Shown here piece by piece: positions 17,046-25,067 of a DNA stretch of 42,905 nt. The notes below the pieces were generated by a model. The model did no database searches. It saw nothing but the letters and a program-made list of their open reading frames with translations, and was not told the origin of the DNA. Position 1 is the stretch's first letter; each line of letters opens with the position of its first letter. The stretch is from Candidatus Kuenenia stuttgartensis. Lineage in GTDB: Bacteria > Gemmatimonadota > Gemmatimonadetes > Gemmatimonadales > Gemmatimonadaceae. The translations under genes were made by a program, and so were the position numbers. Where the stretch lies: the NCBI GenBank assembly GCA_943330235.2, contig CALQGY020000019.1, positions 1 to 42,905 on the forward strand. Reading direction: 5' to 3'.

Positions 17046-19844
17046 ATGCGCTTTCTACATAGCAGGACGATGTGCTCATTGGTGGCCCTGTTGTTTGCGG
17101 CCCCGCTTCCCGCTGCAGCGCAGGCCGCGGCGCAGAGTGCGCCGACGGGGCGCATCGTGGGCCGGATCATTGACGGCGACAACGGCCAAGGATTGACCGG
17201 CGTCGGTGTGCAAGTCGTCGGCACGACGATCGGCGCGATGTCCGGAGTCGACGGGCGTTACACGATTACCGCGGTTCCGGCGGGCACGGTCACGCTGGCG
17301 GTTCGGCGTATCGGATACGCGCCCAAGACCATCACCGGCATGATTCTCCAAGCCGGCAAGACGCTCGAGCAGGATGTGACGTTGGCGGCCGCGACGCTCA
17401 AGCTCGCGACGACGCTCGTTTCTGCGTCCTCCGAAAAAGGCACCGTCAGCGAAGCGCTCAATAGCCAGCGCACGGCGACGGGTGTGGTGAACTCCATCAC
17501 GGCCGAGCAGATCGCGAAGAGCCCCGATGCGAACGCGGCCCAGGCCGTGACACGCGTCAGCGGTGTGACGGTGCAGGACAACAAATACGTGTTTGTTCGC
17601 GGCCTCGGCGAGCGCTACACCACGAGCTCGCTGAACGGGGCCCGCGTCCCCAGCCCCGAGCCTGAGAAGCGCGTGGTGCCGCTGGACATGTTTCCGGCCG
17701 GCCTGTTGCAGAGCGTCACGACCATTAAGACCTTCACCCCCGAGCAGCAGGGCGATTTCTCGGGTGCGTTGGTTGATATCAAGACGCGTGAATTCCCGGC
17801 GCGCCGCAGCGGCACGATTTCGCTGGGCAGCGGCTACGAGGCGGGCGCAACCGGCGCCAGCTTGCTCTCCGCCGGCACGGTGGGCGGCGAGAGCATGGCC
17901 ATGGTGAAGTCGGGTCGAGAGCTGCCGTCGCTGCTGCGCTATGTCGGCAACTTCTCGGGGTTCAACCTGACGCAGGGTGACAAGAACCTGCTGGTCAGCC
18001 AGTTCCGGAATTCCTGGACGCCCACCACCTCGACGGGCACGCCGTTGATGAACGGCTCGATGTCGTTCGGCGGCAACGACCCCATCCTGTTCGGACACCG
18101 TCTGGGCTATCTGGTGTCGGGCACGCTCTCGTCGGGCACGGATCTCAAGAGCGGTCAGGTGCGGGCGCTGGCAGATCGCGGCACGGTGAAGGGCAGCACG
18201 ATCGAAACCGATCGTTTCACGGGGCAGACGGCGCAGCAGAGCGTGCTCTGGGGCGGCCTGGCCAACCTCAGCACGATGCTTGGCAACTCCACGCGTCTCT
18301 CGCTCAACGGCCTGTACAATCGTACGGCGGACAACACGGCGCGTATTGAGACCGGTACGTTCTCCAGCGACGAGACGCGCGCGAAGATCACGCGTATGCA
18401 GTACGTCGAACGGTCCGTGCACTCGTTCCAGCTGGCCGGCGATCACCAGTTCAACGAGCGCAACCATCTCGAATGGTTCGGCACGGTGAGCGGTGTGCAG
18501 CGGAGCGAGCCGGATAAGTCGGAATTCGTGCAGATTCTCGAGCAGGACACGCCGACCTCGACGCCGGTGTATCGCTGGTTTGGCAGCGGCAACGGCGGTG
18601 CGGTGCGCACGTTCTCGCAGCTCAATGAGAACAGCCGCGAGTTGAACGTGAAGTACTCGTATGCCCTTGGGGCCCCGGGCCATCAGACCACCGTGAAGGT
18701 GGGCGGCCTGCTCCGCAGCACCGATCGCAGCGCCGACAACCGTGCGTACAACATCTCCGGCCGCAATATCTCGAACGCGGTCCGTGAGTTGCCCGCTGAG
18801 GCGCTGTTTGACGGTCGCTACGCGAAGTCGGCGTCGCAGGTGTTCGACATCGGTCCTCTGTCGCAGGGCGGTGCGTATAATGCCAACGATCAGCTGTCGG
18901 CCGGCTTCGCGATGGCCGAGATTCCGGTTGGCTCCCGGTACCGTGTGATCGCCGGCGCCCGTTACGAGTTGGATCATCTGGAAGTGAACGCGCAGTCGAG
19001 CCTTGGCCGTGCAGTGGATACGAAGAAGGCCTGGGGTGATCTGCTCCCCTCGCTGGCGTTGAATGTGCAGCTGAATGAGACGCAGCAACTGCGCTTCTCG
19101 GGTTCGCGCACGCTGGCGCGCCCCGAGTACCGTGAGCTGTCGCCGATCATCAGCCGCGACGTGGTCGGCGGCGATGACATTGCCGGCAACGAGAACCTCG
19201 AGCGTACCAACGTGACGAACGCCGATATGCGCTGGGAGTTCTATCCCAACGCCGGTGAGCTCCTCAGTGTCGCGTTGTTTGCCAAGCAGTTCAAGAATCC
19301 GATTGAGCGCGTCTATCGCGCGTCCTCAAGCGCCCGTCAGGTGGTGTATGCGAACGCCGACGGCGCGGACAACTTCGGCGTCGAAGTCGAGATGCGGAAA
19401 ACGCTGGGATTCCTTGGCAATGTGTTCACGCCGTTCACGGTGTTCAGCAACGTGACGGTGATGCAGAGCCAGATCCGCCTCTCGTCCATCGCGGCGTCCA
19501 GCTTGACGAACGATACGCGGAGCATGGTAGGGCAGGCCCCGTATGTGTTCAATACGGGCTTGAGCTACACGACGCAGAATGGCGGATCGACGGCGAGCTT
19601 GCAGTTCAACCGGGTGGGTGAGCGTATCGATGTCGCCGGTGAGTCGCCGCTGCCGGACGTGGTGCTGAAGTCGCGCAACGTAATGGACTTCTCCGTGCGG
19701 CTCGGACTGACGGAGGCCCTGACGTTCCGGGCGGATGCCCGCAATTTGTTGGACGCGCCGTACCAGACGCAGCAGGGCACGGTGACGCGCGAGTATTATC
19801 GCGCCGGCCGGACCTTCCAGGCGGGGTTCCAGTTCCGCCCGTAG
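17046..19844 (+). CDS. TonB-dependent outer-membrane receptor with carboxypeptidase-regulatory-like N-terminus
   Basis: The 932-residue protein has a signal peptide (residues 1-26, ending PAAAQA). A CarboxypepD_reg-like beta-sandwich follows (about 35-118), with IVGRIIDGDNGQGLTGVGV and GRYTITAVPAGTVTL. The plug domain spans about 130-260, with NSITAEQIAKSPDANAAQAV, VFVRGLGERYTTSSLNG and GDFSGALVDIKTREFP. The remainder is a 22-strand type barrel with alternating polar and aromatic strands, ending FQAGFQFRP. It imports a substrate across the outer membrane using TonB energy. The plug resembles receptors often paired with beta-helix lipoproteins, and such a lipoprotein is the next gene. Position between pstS and phoBR, with a Pho-box-like repeat 108 bp upstream, suggests induction by phosphate starvation and a phosphorus-containing ligand. 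That role is inference. Confidence 0.95.
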   Translation: MRFLHSRTMCSLVALLFAAPLPAAAQAAAQSAPTGRIVGRIIDGDNGQGLTGVGVQVVGTTIGAMSGVDGRYTITAVPAGTVTLAVRRIGYAPKTITGMILQAGKTLEQDVTLAAATLKLATTLVSASSEKGTVSEALNSQRTATGVVNSITAEQIAKSPDANAAQAVTRVSGVTVQDNKYVFVRGLGERYTTSSLNGARVPSPEPEKRVVPLDMFPAGLLQSVTTIKTFTPEQQGDFSGALVDIKTREFPARRSGTISLGSGYEAGATGASLLSAGTVGGESMAMVKSGRELPSLLRYVGNFSGFNLTQGDKNLLVSQFRNSWTPTTSTGTPLMNGSMSFGGNDPILFGHRLGYLVSGTLSSGTDLKSGQVRALADRGTVKGSTIETDRFTGQTAQQSVLWGGLANLSTMLGNSTRLSLNGLYNRTADNTARIETGTFSSDETRAKITRMQYVERSVHSFQLAGDHQFNERNHLEWFGTVSGVQRSEPDKSEFVQILEQDTPTSTPVYRWFGSGNGGAVRTFSQLNENSRELNVKYSYALGAPGHQTTVKVGGLLRSTDRSADNRAYNISGRNISNAVRELPAEALFDGRYAKSASQVFDIGPLSQGGAYNANDQLSAGFAMAEIPVGSRYRVIAGARYELDHLEVNAQSSLGRAVDTKKAWGDLLPSLALNVQLNETQQLRFSGSRTLARPEYRELSPIISRDVVGGDDIAGNENLERTNVTNADMRWEFYPNAGELLSVALFAKQFKNPIERVYRASSSARQVVYANADGADNFGVEVEMRKTLGFLGNVFTPFTVFSNVTVMQSQIRLSSIAASSLTNDTRSMVGQAPYVFNTGLSYTTQNGGSTASLQFNRVGERIDVAGESPLPDVVLKSRNVMDFSVRLGLTEALTFRADARNLLDAPYQTQQGTVTREYYRAGRTFQAGFQFRP

Positions 19845-19859
19845 TAGGTCGCGATCTGT

Positions 19860-19889
19860 CGCGATCGTGACACGCGTGTCATGATCGCG
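19860..19889. repeat. 30-bp near-perfect palindrome after the receptor gene
   Basis: Two 15-nt arms meet without a spacer at 19874/19875 and differ at only one position. The centre reads TGACACG-CGTGTCA. It starts 15 nt after the receptor stop. There is no T-run on either strand, which argues against a simple terminator. The TGACA/TGTCA core equals the half-site of the Pho-box candidates nearby, so a protein-binding site is plausible. Confidence 0.7.
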
Positions 19890-19907
19890 CGCGCATGGAT
19901 CGCTGCT

Positions 19908-19925
19908 CGTGACACGGATGTGACG
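19908..19925. promoter_or_regulatory. Candidate Pho box upstream of the beta-helix lipoprotein gene
   Basis: CGTGACA-CGGA-TGTGACG. Read on the minus strand it is CGTCACA-TCCG-TGTCACG, matching the 16920 site at 12 of 14 half-site positions with the same 11-nt period. A -10-like TATAGA (19933-19938) follows on the plus strand. A further lone half-site, GTCACAC, is at 19942-19948, ahead of TTATAC (19959-19964). The lipoprotein ATG is 160 bp downstream. Confidence 0.5.
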
Positions 19926-20085
19926 GCGGCGATATAGAACGGTCACACGGCACTGTTCTTATACGGGACGATGGAGCTTCACGGCTTCTTCGTCCCGTTT
20001 CCGTTTGCGCTCGCTCCTCCGCGCGGTGTCATCGTGTTTCCCGTGTGCGCGTCTGCGCCACACTCCCTTCGTTTTGAGGATTCTC

Positions 20086-21846
20086 ATGTCAGCTTCACGT
20101 CGGATTCTTACCGCCGCTCTCGTCATCGCCGGCACGATGGCGACGGCCTGCAGCAGCGACAGTACCACCGCCCCAGTCGCCCCGAATCCGATTCTTGGCC
20201 TCGGCGTGACGGTCAAGGGCTCGACGTCGCTGCAGTACACGTTCACGAGCGTCGTGGGCGACGGCAGCTATGAAGTGCAGCGCGCCGAGGGCGCGTCGGG
20301 CACGTTCGCGACCGATACCACGATCACCGCGCCGGCCGCGTCCGCCGCGATCAGCGTGACGCGCACTGGCCTCAAGGTCAACACGTTGTACCGGTTCCGG
20401 GTGATCACCTCGAAGGGCGGCCTGCAGAGCATCGCGTCCAGCGAAGCCTCGGCCACCACGCTGGCGCTTGGTAACGCGACGGCGGACATCACGGGTGACA
20501 TTACGGCCAGCCGCACGCTGTTCGCGGACACTGTCTATACGCTGAAGGGCTTCATTCACGTGGCCAACGGCGCGACGCTGACGATCCAGCCCGGCACCAA
20601 GATCCAGGGTGATTTCAACACGGTCGGATCGTCGCTGTGGATTCTGCGCGGCGCGAAGCTGCAGGCGGTCGGTACGGCCGAACTGCCGATCGTGTTTACG
20701 TCGTCGCGTGTGGCCGGTCAGCGTCAGCCCGGTGACTGGGGCGGACTGCTCTTCATCGGCAACGCGATTGACAGCCGCAGCGGCAACGTGACCATCGAAG
20801 GCTCCGGCGTTGACGGCACGACGGTGGCGAGCGGCAAGAACTACTTCGTGACGTACAACGGCGGTACGGTGGCCACCGACAACTCTGGCACGTTGCAGTA
20901 CGTCCGTGTCGAGTTTGCCGGCTATGCGACACTGGTGGATCAGGAATTCAATGCCTTTACGTTTGCCGCGATCGGATCGGGCACGCGGGTGTCGTATGTG
21001 GAAGCGCTGGCGGGCCTCGACGATTCCTTCGAGTTCTTCGGCGGCGGGTTTGACTTCGATCACGCGATCGCGTTTGAAACAGCCGACGACATGTTCGACA
21101 TGTCCGAAGGGTGGGTCGGCCGTATGCAGTATCTGATCGGTTACAACTCCGTGCAGCTCGTGCCGCGCACGGGCGCCGGATTCTACTCGGTGGACATCCA
21201 GGGCATTGAGAACGACGGGTGCAATGGCACGGGGTGCGATCTCGGCCACAACACGGCTCCCTATACGATCCCGCTGGTCTCCAATTTCACGCTGATCGGG
21301 TGCGGTGACGTGGCCTGCTCAGGCACGGGTGGTGGCTACGGCATGATGCTGCGTCGTGGTACGGGCGGTTACTACGTGAACGGCGTGCTGGCGCGGTGGG
21401 CGCGTGGTGGCATCTCGTTGCGCGATAGCACCACGTTCGCGCGCTCCGGCTCGGCGTCGATTCCGGACGTTGCCACGGCCGACTTGCTGGTGCGCAACAA
21501 CTTCTTCACGGAAACGCCGCAGGTCTTCCAGGCCGTCACGGCCCCAGGCGTTGCGGTGCAGCAGAATGCCTTCGATCTGGCGGGCAACAGCCTGACGCTT
21601 TCGACCGCGCTCGCTACGTCGTTGTTCACGGCGCTGCCGGCGACCGGCACGGCGCCGGCCAATCTGGCGGCGTTTGACTTCACGCCGGTGTCGGGTTCGC
21701 CGATTGCCACGGGTGGCATGGCGACGTTCGCCGGTAAGATCCTCACGAAGGCCGGCACGTTCGTGACGCCGACCGCGTACATGGGCGCGGTCGCGCCCGC
21801 GGGCACGAAGTGGTGGCAGGGTTGGACTACGTACGCACGGAACTGA
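20086..21846 (+). CDS. Beta-helix surface lipoprotein with fibronectin type III-like domain
   Basis: The protein is 586 residues. It has a lipoprotein signal (TAALVIAGTMATAC) and a Ser/Thr/Pro linker. A fibronectin-III-like domain covers about 45-130 (SYEVQRAEGASGTF to LYRFRVITSKGG). A long right-handed beta-helix-like region follows, recognisable by TLFADTVYTLKGFIHVANGA, GATLTIQPGTKIQGD, LPIVFTSSRVAGQRQPGDWGG, LQYVRVEFAG and DDSFEFFGGGFDFDHA. It ends YMGAVAPAGTKWWQGW. Proteins with this repeated pattern commonly sit next to TonB receptors in Bacteroidota and relatives, but their biochemical role is unsettled. ATG at 20086 is supported by TGAGGA 9 nt upstream; a longer frame lacks a signal peptide in the right place. 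The neighbouring receptor suggests it works at the cell surface, binding or processing the imported ligand. Confidence 0.88.
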   Translation: MSASRRILTAALVIAGTMATACSSDSTTAPVAPNPILGLGVTVKGSTSLQYTFTSVVGDGSYEVQRAEGASGTFATDTTITAPAASAAISVTRTGLKVNTLYRFRVITSKGGLQSIASSEASATTLALGNATADITGDITASRTLFADTVYTLKGFIHVANGATLTIQPGTKIQGDFNTVGSSLWILRGAKLQAVGTAELPIVFTSSRVAGQRQPGDWGGLLFIGNAIDSRSGNVTIEGSGVDGTTVASGKNYFVTYNGGTVATDNSGTLQYVRVEFAGYATLVDQEFNAFTFAAIGSGTRVSYVEALAGLDDSFEFFGGGFDFDHAIAFETADDMFDMSEGWVGRMQYLIGYNSVQLVPRTGAGFYSVDIQGIENDGCNGTGCDLGHNTAPYTIPLVSNFTLIGCGDVACSGTGGGYGMMLRRGTGGYYVNGVLARWARGGISLRDSTTFARSGSASIPDVATADLLVRNNFFTETPQVFQAVTAPGVAVQQNAFDLAGNSLTLSTALATSLFTALPATGTAPANLAAFDFTPVSGSPIATGGMATFAGKILTKAGTFVTPTAYMGAVAPAGTKWWQGWTTYARN

Positions 21847-21860
21847 TGCGTGTGTGAAAC

Positions 21861-21901
21861 GACGGCCGACGCCCGTGTGGGCGTCGGCCGTCTGTCGTTT
21901 T
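21861..21901 (+). terminator. Strong Rho-independent terminator
   Basis: A perfect 14-bp GC-rich stem (21861-21874 with 21879-21892), a 4-nt GTGT loop, then TGTCGTTTT. It begins 14 nt after the stop of the beta-helix lipoprotein gene and clearly closes the receptor/lipoprotein unit. Confidence 0.9.
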
Positions 21902-21929
21902 CCCCAGTAAGATCCGTACATTCTTCTTT

Positions 21930-22649
21930 ATGATGACAAACATGCTGCGCTGCGGTTCCTCGATCAGGCGCGTCGGGACCGTCTTGATGGGTGTCTCGTT
22001 GGTCGGGATGATGACTGCCTGCGGCGGTGCGTCTGAGCGCGCGCCCGGTGCGCGCGCGGACGCGGGCGCTCTCGACTCCGCGCGTCGAGATTCGGTGGCT
22101 CGTGCGCGACAGGACTCCGTCAATCGGACGCTGCCGGGATACGTCATCGACTCCATCTTGCCCGTAGAAGAGCAGTTGCGTCGGTTTCGCGCGGTGCTGG
22201 GCGGCGAACGAGCGACGACGTTGCTGCCGGCGATTCGATCGCGGGACTCGCTGGTGTCGCGATTTGTCGATCGATTGGCCGCCGGTGATTCGGCTGCGCT
22301 CCGTGCGATGGCGGTGACGGCGCGGGAGTTTGCAGATCTCGTCTATCCCGACTCGCCGAATACCAAGCCGCCGTACAGCCAGGATCCGGCGCTGGTATGG
22401 CGCACCATCCAGAACCCCAGCGAGTCCGGGTTCATTCGCCTGGTGCGGCGCGCGGGCGGGATCCACGTGCGACTGGTGGGATATCGGTGTGAGGCTGCGC
22501 CAACCCGGCAGGGGCGCAATACGCTGTGGGGCGGGTGCCTGCTGGATCTCAAAGGGCCGAAGGGGGATACCTCGACCCATCGGTTCTTCGGAACGATCCT
22601 CGAGCGCGACGGTCACTTCAAGTTTTTGAGCTTTCGCAACGAGTTCTGA
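21930..22649 (+). CDS. Hypothetical lipoprotein
   Basis: This 239-residue protein has a lipoprotein-type signal ending MMTACGG (Cys around residue 31). A charged Arg/Asp/Ala helix follows (about 35-65, SARRDSVARARQDSV), then a folded domain rich in Arg and Phe that ends FGTILERDGHFKFLSFRNEF. The closing part resembles beta strands of an NTF2-like or lipocalin-like fold, but this is only an impression. No function is recognised. It lies alone between a strong terminator and the sirtuin gene. The start is uncertain: ATG codons occur at 21930, 21933 and 21942, and none has a Shine-Dalgarno sequence. A TACATT hexamer at 21917 would give a nearly leaderless mRNA. Confidence 0.75.
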   Translation: MMTNMLRCGSSIRRVGTVLMGVSLVGMMTACGGASERAPGARADAGALDSARRDSVARARQDSVNRTLPGYVIDSILPVEEQLRRFRAVLGGERATTLLPAIRSRDSLVSRFVDRLAAGDSAALRAMAVTAREFADLVYPDSPNTKPPYSQDPALVWRTIQNPSESGFIRLVRRAGGIHVRLVGYRCEAAPTRQGRNTLWGGCLLDLKGPKGDTSTHRFFGTILERDGHFKFLSFRNEF

Positions 22650-22661
22650 CCCTGTCCCCCG

Positions 22662-22690
22662 TTGCCGACTCGCTGGTCGGACTGTATTGT
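22662..22690 (+). promoter_or_regulatory. Candidate sigma-70-type promoter for the sirtuin gene
   Basis: TTGCCG (22662-22667) and TATTGT (22685-22690) are separated by exactly 17 nt, each matching 4 of 6 consensus bases. Transcription would start near 22697-22699, at or next to the sirtuin ATG, implying a leaderless transcript. No Shine-Dalgarno is present, which agrees. Confidence 0.5.
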
Positions 22691-22698
22691 CGCCCCTA

Positions 22699-23661
22699 AT
22701 GACCTCACATTCCCCGAACAACGGCCTCGTGGTGCAAGCGCGCCGCGTCGCATCGCCCCCGCCAACTGACCCGCAGACCCGTGCGGAGGCCTTGTCGGTG
22801 GCTGCGCGCGCCCTGCGCTCCGCCGAGCATGTCTGCGTTCTGACCGGTGCCGGGACCTCTGCCGAGAGCGGCATCCCGACGTTCCGCGACGCCCTGACCG
22901 GGTTGTGGTCGAAGTTCACCCCGCAGGAGCTGGCGACGCCTCAGGCCTTTGAAGAGCACCCGAAGCGGGTGTGGCAGTGGTATGCGGCGCGCCGAGCGAT
23001 GGTCCGTGCGGCGCAGCCCAACCCCGGGCATCTGTCGCTTGCGGCGCTGGCGCACCGGGTGTCGCATCTGACGCTGGTTACGCAGAATGTCGACGACTTG
23101 CATCAGCGGGCGGGGAATCGTGACGTGGTGTCGCTGCATGGCTCGCTGATGCGCGCGCGCTGCAGTGCGGGGTGTCCCGGGGTCATCGAGCCCGATGATC
23201 AGCAGGCCGATGTCCCGCCGCGCTGCGTGGAGTGCGGTGCGTTCATGCGACCGGATGTGGTCTGGTTTGGCGAGCCGTTGCCCATGGATCTGTACGAGGC
23301 GGCCCGCAACGCGGCCGTGGCGTGTGACGTGTTTATCTCGGTGGGGACGTCCAATGTCGTCGAGCCGGCGGCGTCTCTGCCGTGGGTCGCGGCGGCCCAT
23401 GGTGCGACGGTGATCGTCGTGAATCCCACGATGGAGGGGCAGCGCCGAGGACCCAGTGTCCTGGCGGTCGAGGGGCCCTCGGGCGTCATGCTGCCTCGGT
23501 TGATCGCCGAGGCCTACGCGGGGAAGCGCCCGCGCCGTGCGGATGCGGGCGGAGGCACGGCCGCCGCGCGAACCGCCAGCGCGGTGGTGGCGCCGCAGGC
23601 GCCCGAACCCGTGGTGGAGCACGATCGCCTCGACCCAAGCGACCCGCCCCCCGTTACGTAG
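22699..23661 (+). CDS. NAD-dependent protein deacylase, class III (SIRT5-like) sirtuin
   Basis: The 320-residue sirtuin shows the NAD-binding GAGTSAESGIPTFR (50-63), TQNVDDLHQRAG (128-139), catalytic His147 in SLHGS, and a zinc site formed by Cys155, Cys159, Cys176 and Cys179. It also has VGTSNVVEPAA and VNP motifs near the C-terminus. Tyr95 and Arg98 form the YxxR motif of class III sirtuins, which prefer succinyl- and malonyl-lysine over acetyl-lysine, so desuccinylase activity is predicted. The last 45 residues are Pro/Ala-rich and probably disordered. ATG at 22699 follows a promoter-like sequence directly. Its 3' end overlaps the convergent phoR gene by 8 bp. Confidence 0.95.
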   Translation: MTSHSPNNGLVVQARRVASPPPTDPQTRAEALSVAARALRSAEHVCVLTGAGTSAESGIPTFRDALTGLWSKFTPQELATPQAFEEHPKRVWQWYAARRAMVRAAQPNPGHLSLAALAHRVSHLTLVTQNVDDLHQRAGNRDVVSLHGSLMRARCSAGCPGVIEPDDQQADVPPRCVECGAFMRPDVVWFGEPLPMDLYEAARNAAVACDVFISVGTSNVVEPAASLPWVAAAHGATVIVVNPTMEGQRRGPSVLAVEGPSGVMLPRLIAEAYAGKRPRRADAGGGTAAARTASAVVAPQAPEPVVEHDRLDPSDPPPVT

Positions 23662-25057
23662 CGCTGCTTTCGCGCCGCGGGAAGAACGCCGCGATGGTGG
23701 TGCCGATACCGGGCACACTCTCGGCGCGTACACGGCCGCCATGCGCTTCCGCCAAGTGCCGCACGATGGCCAGTCCTAATCCCGTACCGCCCGCTTCGCG
23801 CGAGCGACCCGGATCGGCGCGATAGAACCGTTCGAAGATGCGGGGCAGATGATCGGCACTGATGCCGATCCCAGTATCGCGCACCCCGAGCCACGTGCCG
23901 CCGTCTTCGGTCTCGGTGAAGATGACCACTTCACCAGTCATTGTGTGGCGTAGGGCGTTCTCGGTCAGATTGCTGAGAATCTGTCGCGTCGCGGTGGAGT
24001 CGGCGTAGAGCGAGCCGTTCGGGGCGAGTTCGATGCGCAGGGCGACGCCTTTGTCGCGTGCCGCGGCCTGCATCGGTGCCACGATCTCCGTGGCGACGGC
24101 CGCGATGTCCTGCTCGATCGGGTTGGGGATCCAGCCGCCGGATTCGATGCGCGAGAGGTCGAGCAGATCGTCCACGATCCGTTGCATGCGGCGCACGTTG
24201 CCATCGACCATGCCGAGAAACTGGCGCCGAAGCTCCGGCGGTAACTCCTCGTCCTGCAGCGTCTCGACGAAACCCGTGATGACGGTGAGCGGGGTGCGGA
24301 GTTCATGCGACACGTTGGCGACGAAGTCGCGACGAACGGCTTCAAGACGTCGAAATGGCGTGAGATCGTACAGCGCGAGGACCGCACCGCCGGCTGGGAG
24401 CGGGCGTGCGGTCAGCGACAAGGTGCGGTCGTCCACGCGCACTTCTTCGGGCGTGGCGTCACTGCCCGCCAACACGGCGGCCAGGGCCTCGCGCAAGGTG
24501 CGGTCGCGCGGGAGATACTCGGCCGGGAACGGTACCGGCTCGCGCAGACGCAGCAGTTGGCGCGCGGTCTCGTTCATGCGCACCACTTGCTGTCGCGCGT
24601 TCACGGCAACCACGCCTTCGTTGAGCGATTCTGTCAGCGCGACCAGCAGCTCCTCTTCCACGCGCAGCGCCTGGCGGCGGGCGTCGAGCTGCTCGGCGAG
24701 CGAGCGCAGTGCGTCGGCGAGATCGCCGATTTCGCCGGCGCCGGTCAGAGTGGGGCGACGGGAGAGATCACCGGCGGCCAAAGCGCGCGCGACATCGCGG
24801 AGCTCCTCAATGGGGCGTGCGACGGGCCTCGCGAGAATTCGGGCAAGGCCGACACCGATGAGGATGACCGCCAGCCCTGCGACGACGATGTCGCGACGCA
24901 CCCGTGCCAGAAACTCATCGGTCGCGACGGCGCCGCTGGTGGCGCCCTCGGTCCGGACCCGTTCGGTCACGCGCCGCTCGACCGCGAAGAGCACGATCGC
25001 CACCAGCAGGGTGGTGATGACGAAGGTGTTCAGAACGAGGCGCTGCGCGAGACGCAT
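23654..25057 (-). CDS. phoR: Phosphate-regulon sensor histidine kinase PhoR
   Basis: The 467-residue kinase has two membrane segments (about 8-26 and 57-76) enclosing a short periplasmic loop of about 30 residues. A HAMP domain (77-130), a PAS-like domain (about 135-235, EELLVALTESLNEGVVAVN) and the kinase core follow. The phospho-acceptor is His251 in FVANVSHELRTPL, and the ATP-binding lobe shows DTGIGI and GGTGLGLAIV motifs. The small sensor loop fits PhoR, which reads the Pst/PhoU state rather than phosphate itself. It starts 10 nt after the phoB stop. An upstream gene order of udk-phoB-phoR and nearby pst-phoU genes support the assignment. Confidence 0.94.
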   Translation of the reverse strand: MRLAQRLVLNTFVITTLLVAIVLFAVERRVTERVRTEGATSGAVATDEFLARVRRDIVVAGLAVILIGVGLARILARPVARPIEELRDVARALAAGDLSRRPTLTGAGEIGDLADALRSLAEQLDARRQALRVEEELLVALTESLNEGVVAVNARQQVVRMNETARQLLRLREPVPFPAEYLPRDRTLREALAAVLAGSDATPEEVRVDDRTLSLTARPLPAGGAVLALYDLTPFRRLEAVRRDFVANVSHELRTPLTVITGFVETLQDEELPPELRRQFLGMVDGNVRRMQRIVDDLLDLSRIESGGWIPNPIEQDIAAVATEIVAPMQAAARDKGVALRIELAPNGSLYADSTATRQILSNLTENALRHTMTGEVVIFTETEDGGTWLGVRDTGIGISADHLPRIFERFYRADPGRSREAGGTGLGLAIVRHLAEAHGGRVRAESVPGIGTTIAAFFPRRESSAT

Positions 25058-25067
25058 GCGGGCGCTC

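Noticed and set aside
17076-19088. 670-codon open frame opposite the TonB receptor
   Set aside because: Antisense shadow of a clear receptor gene, with Arg/His-rich composition and no recognisable domain.
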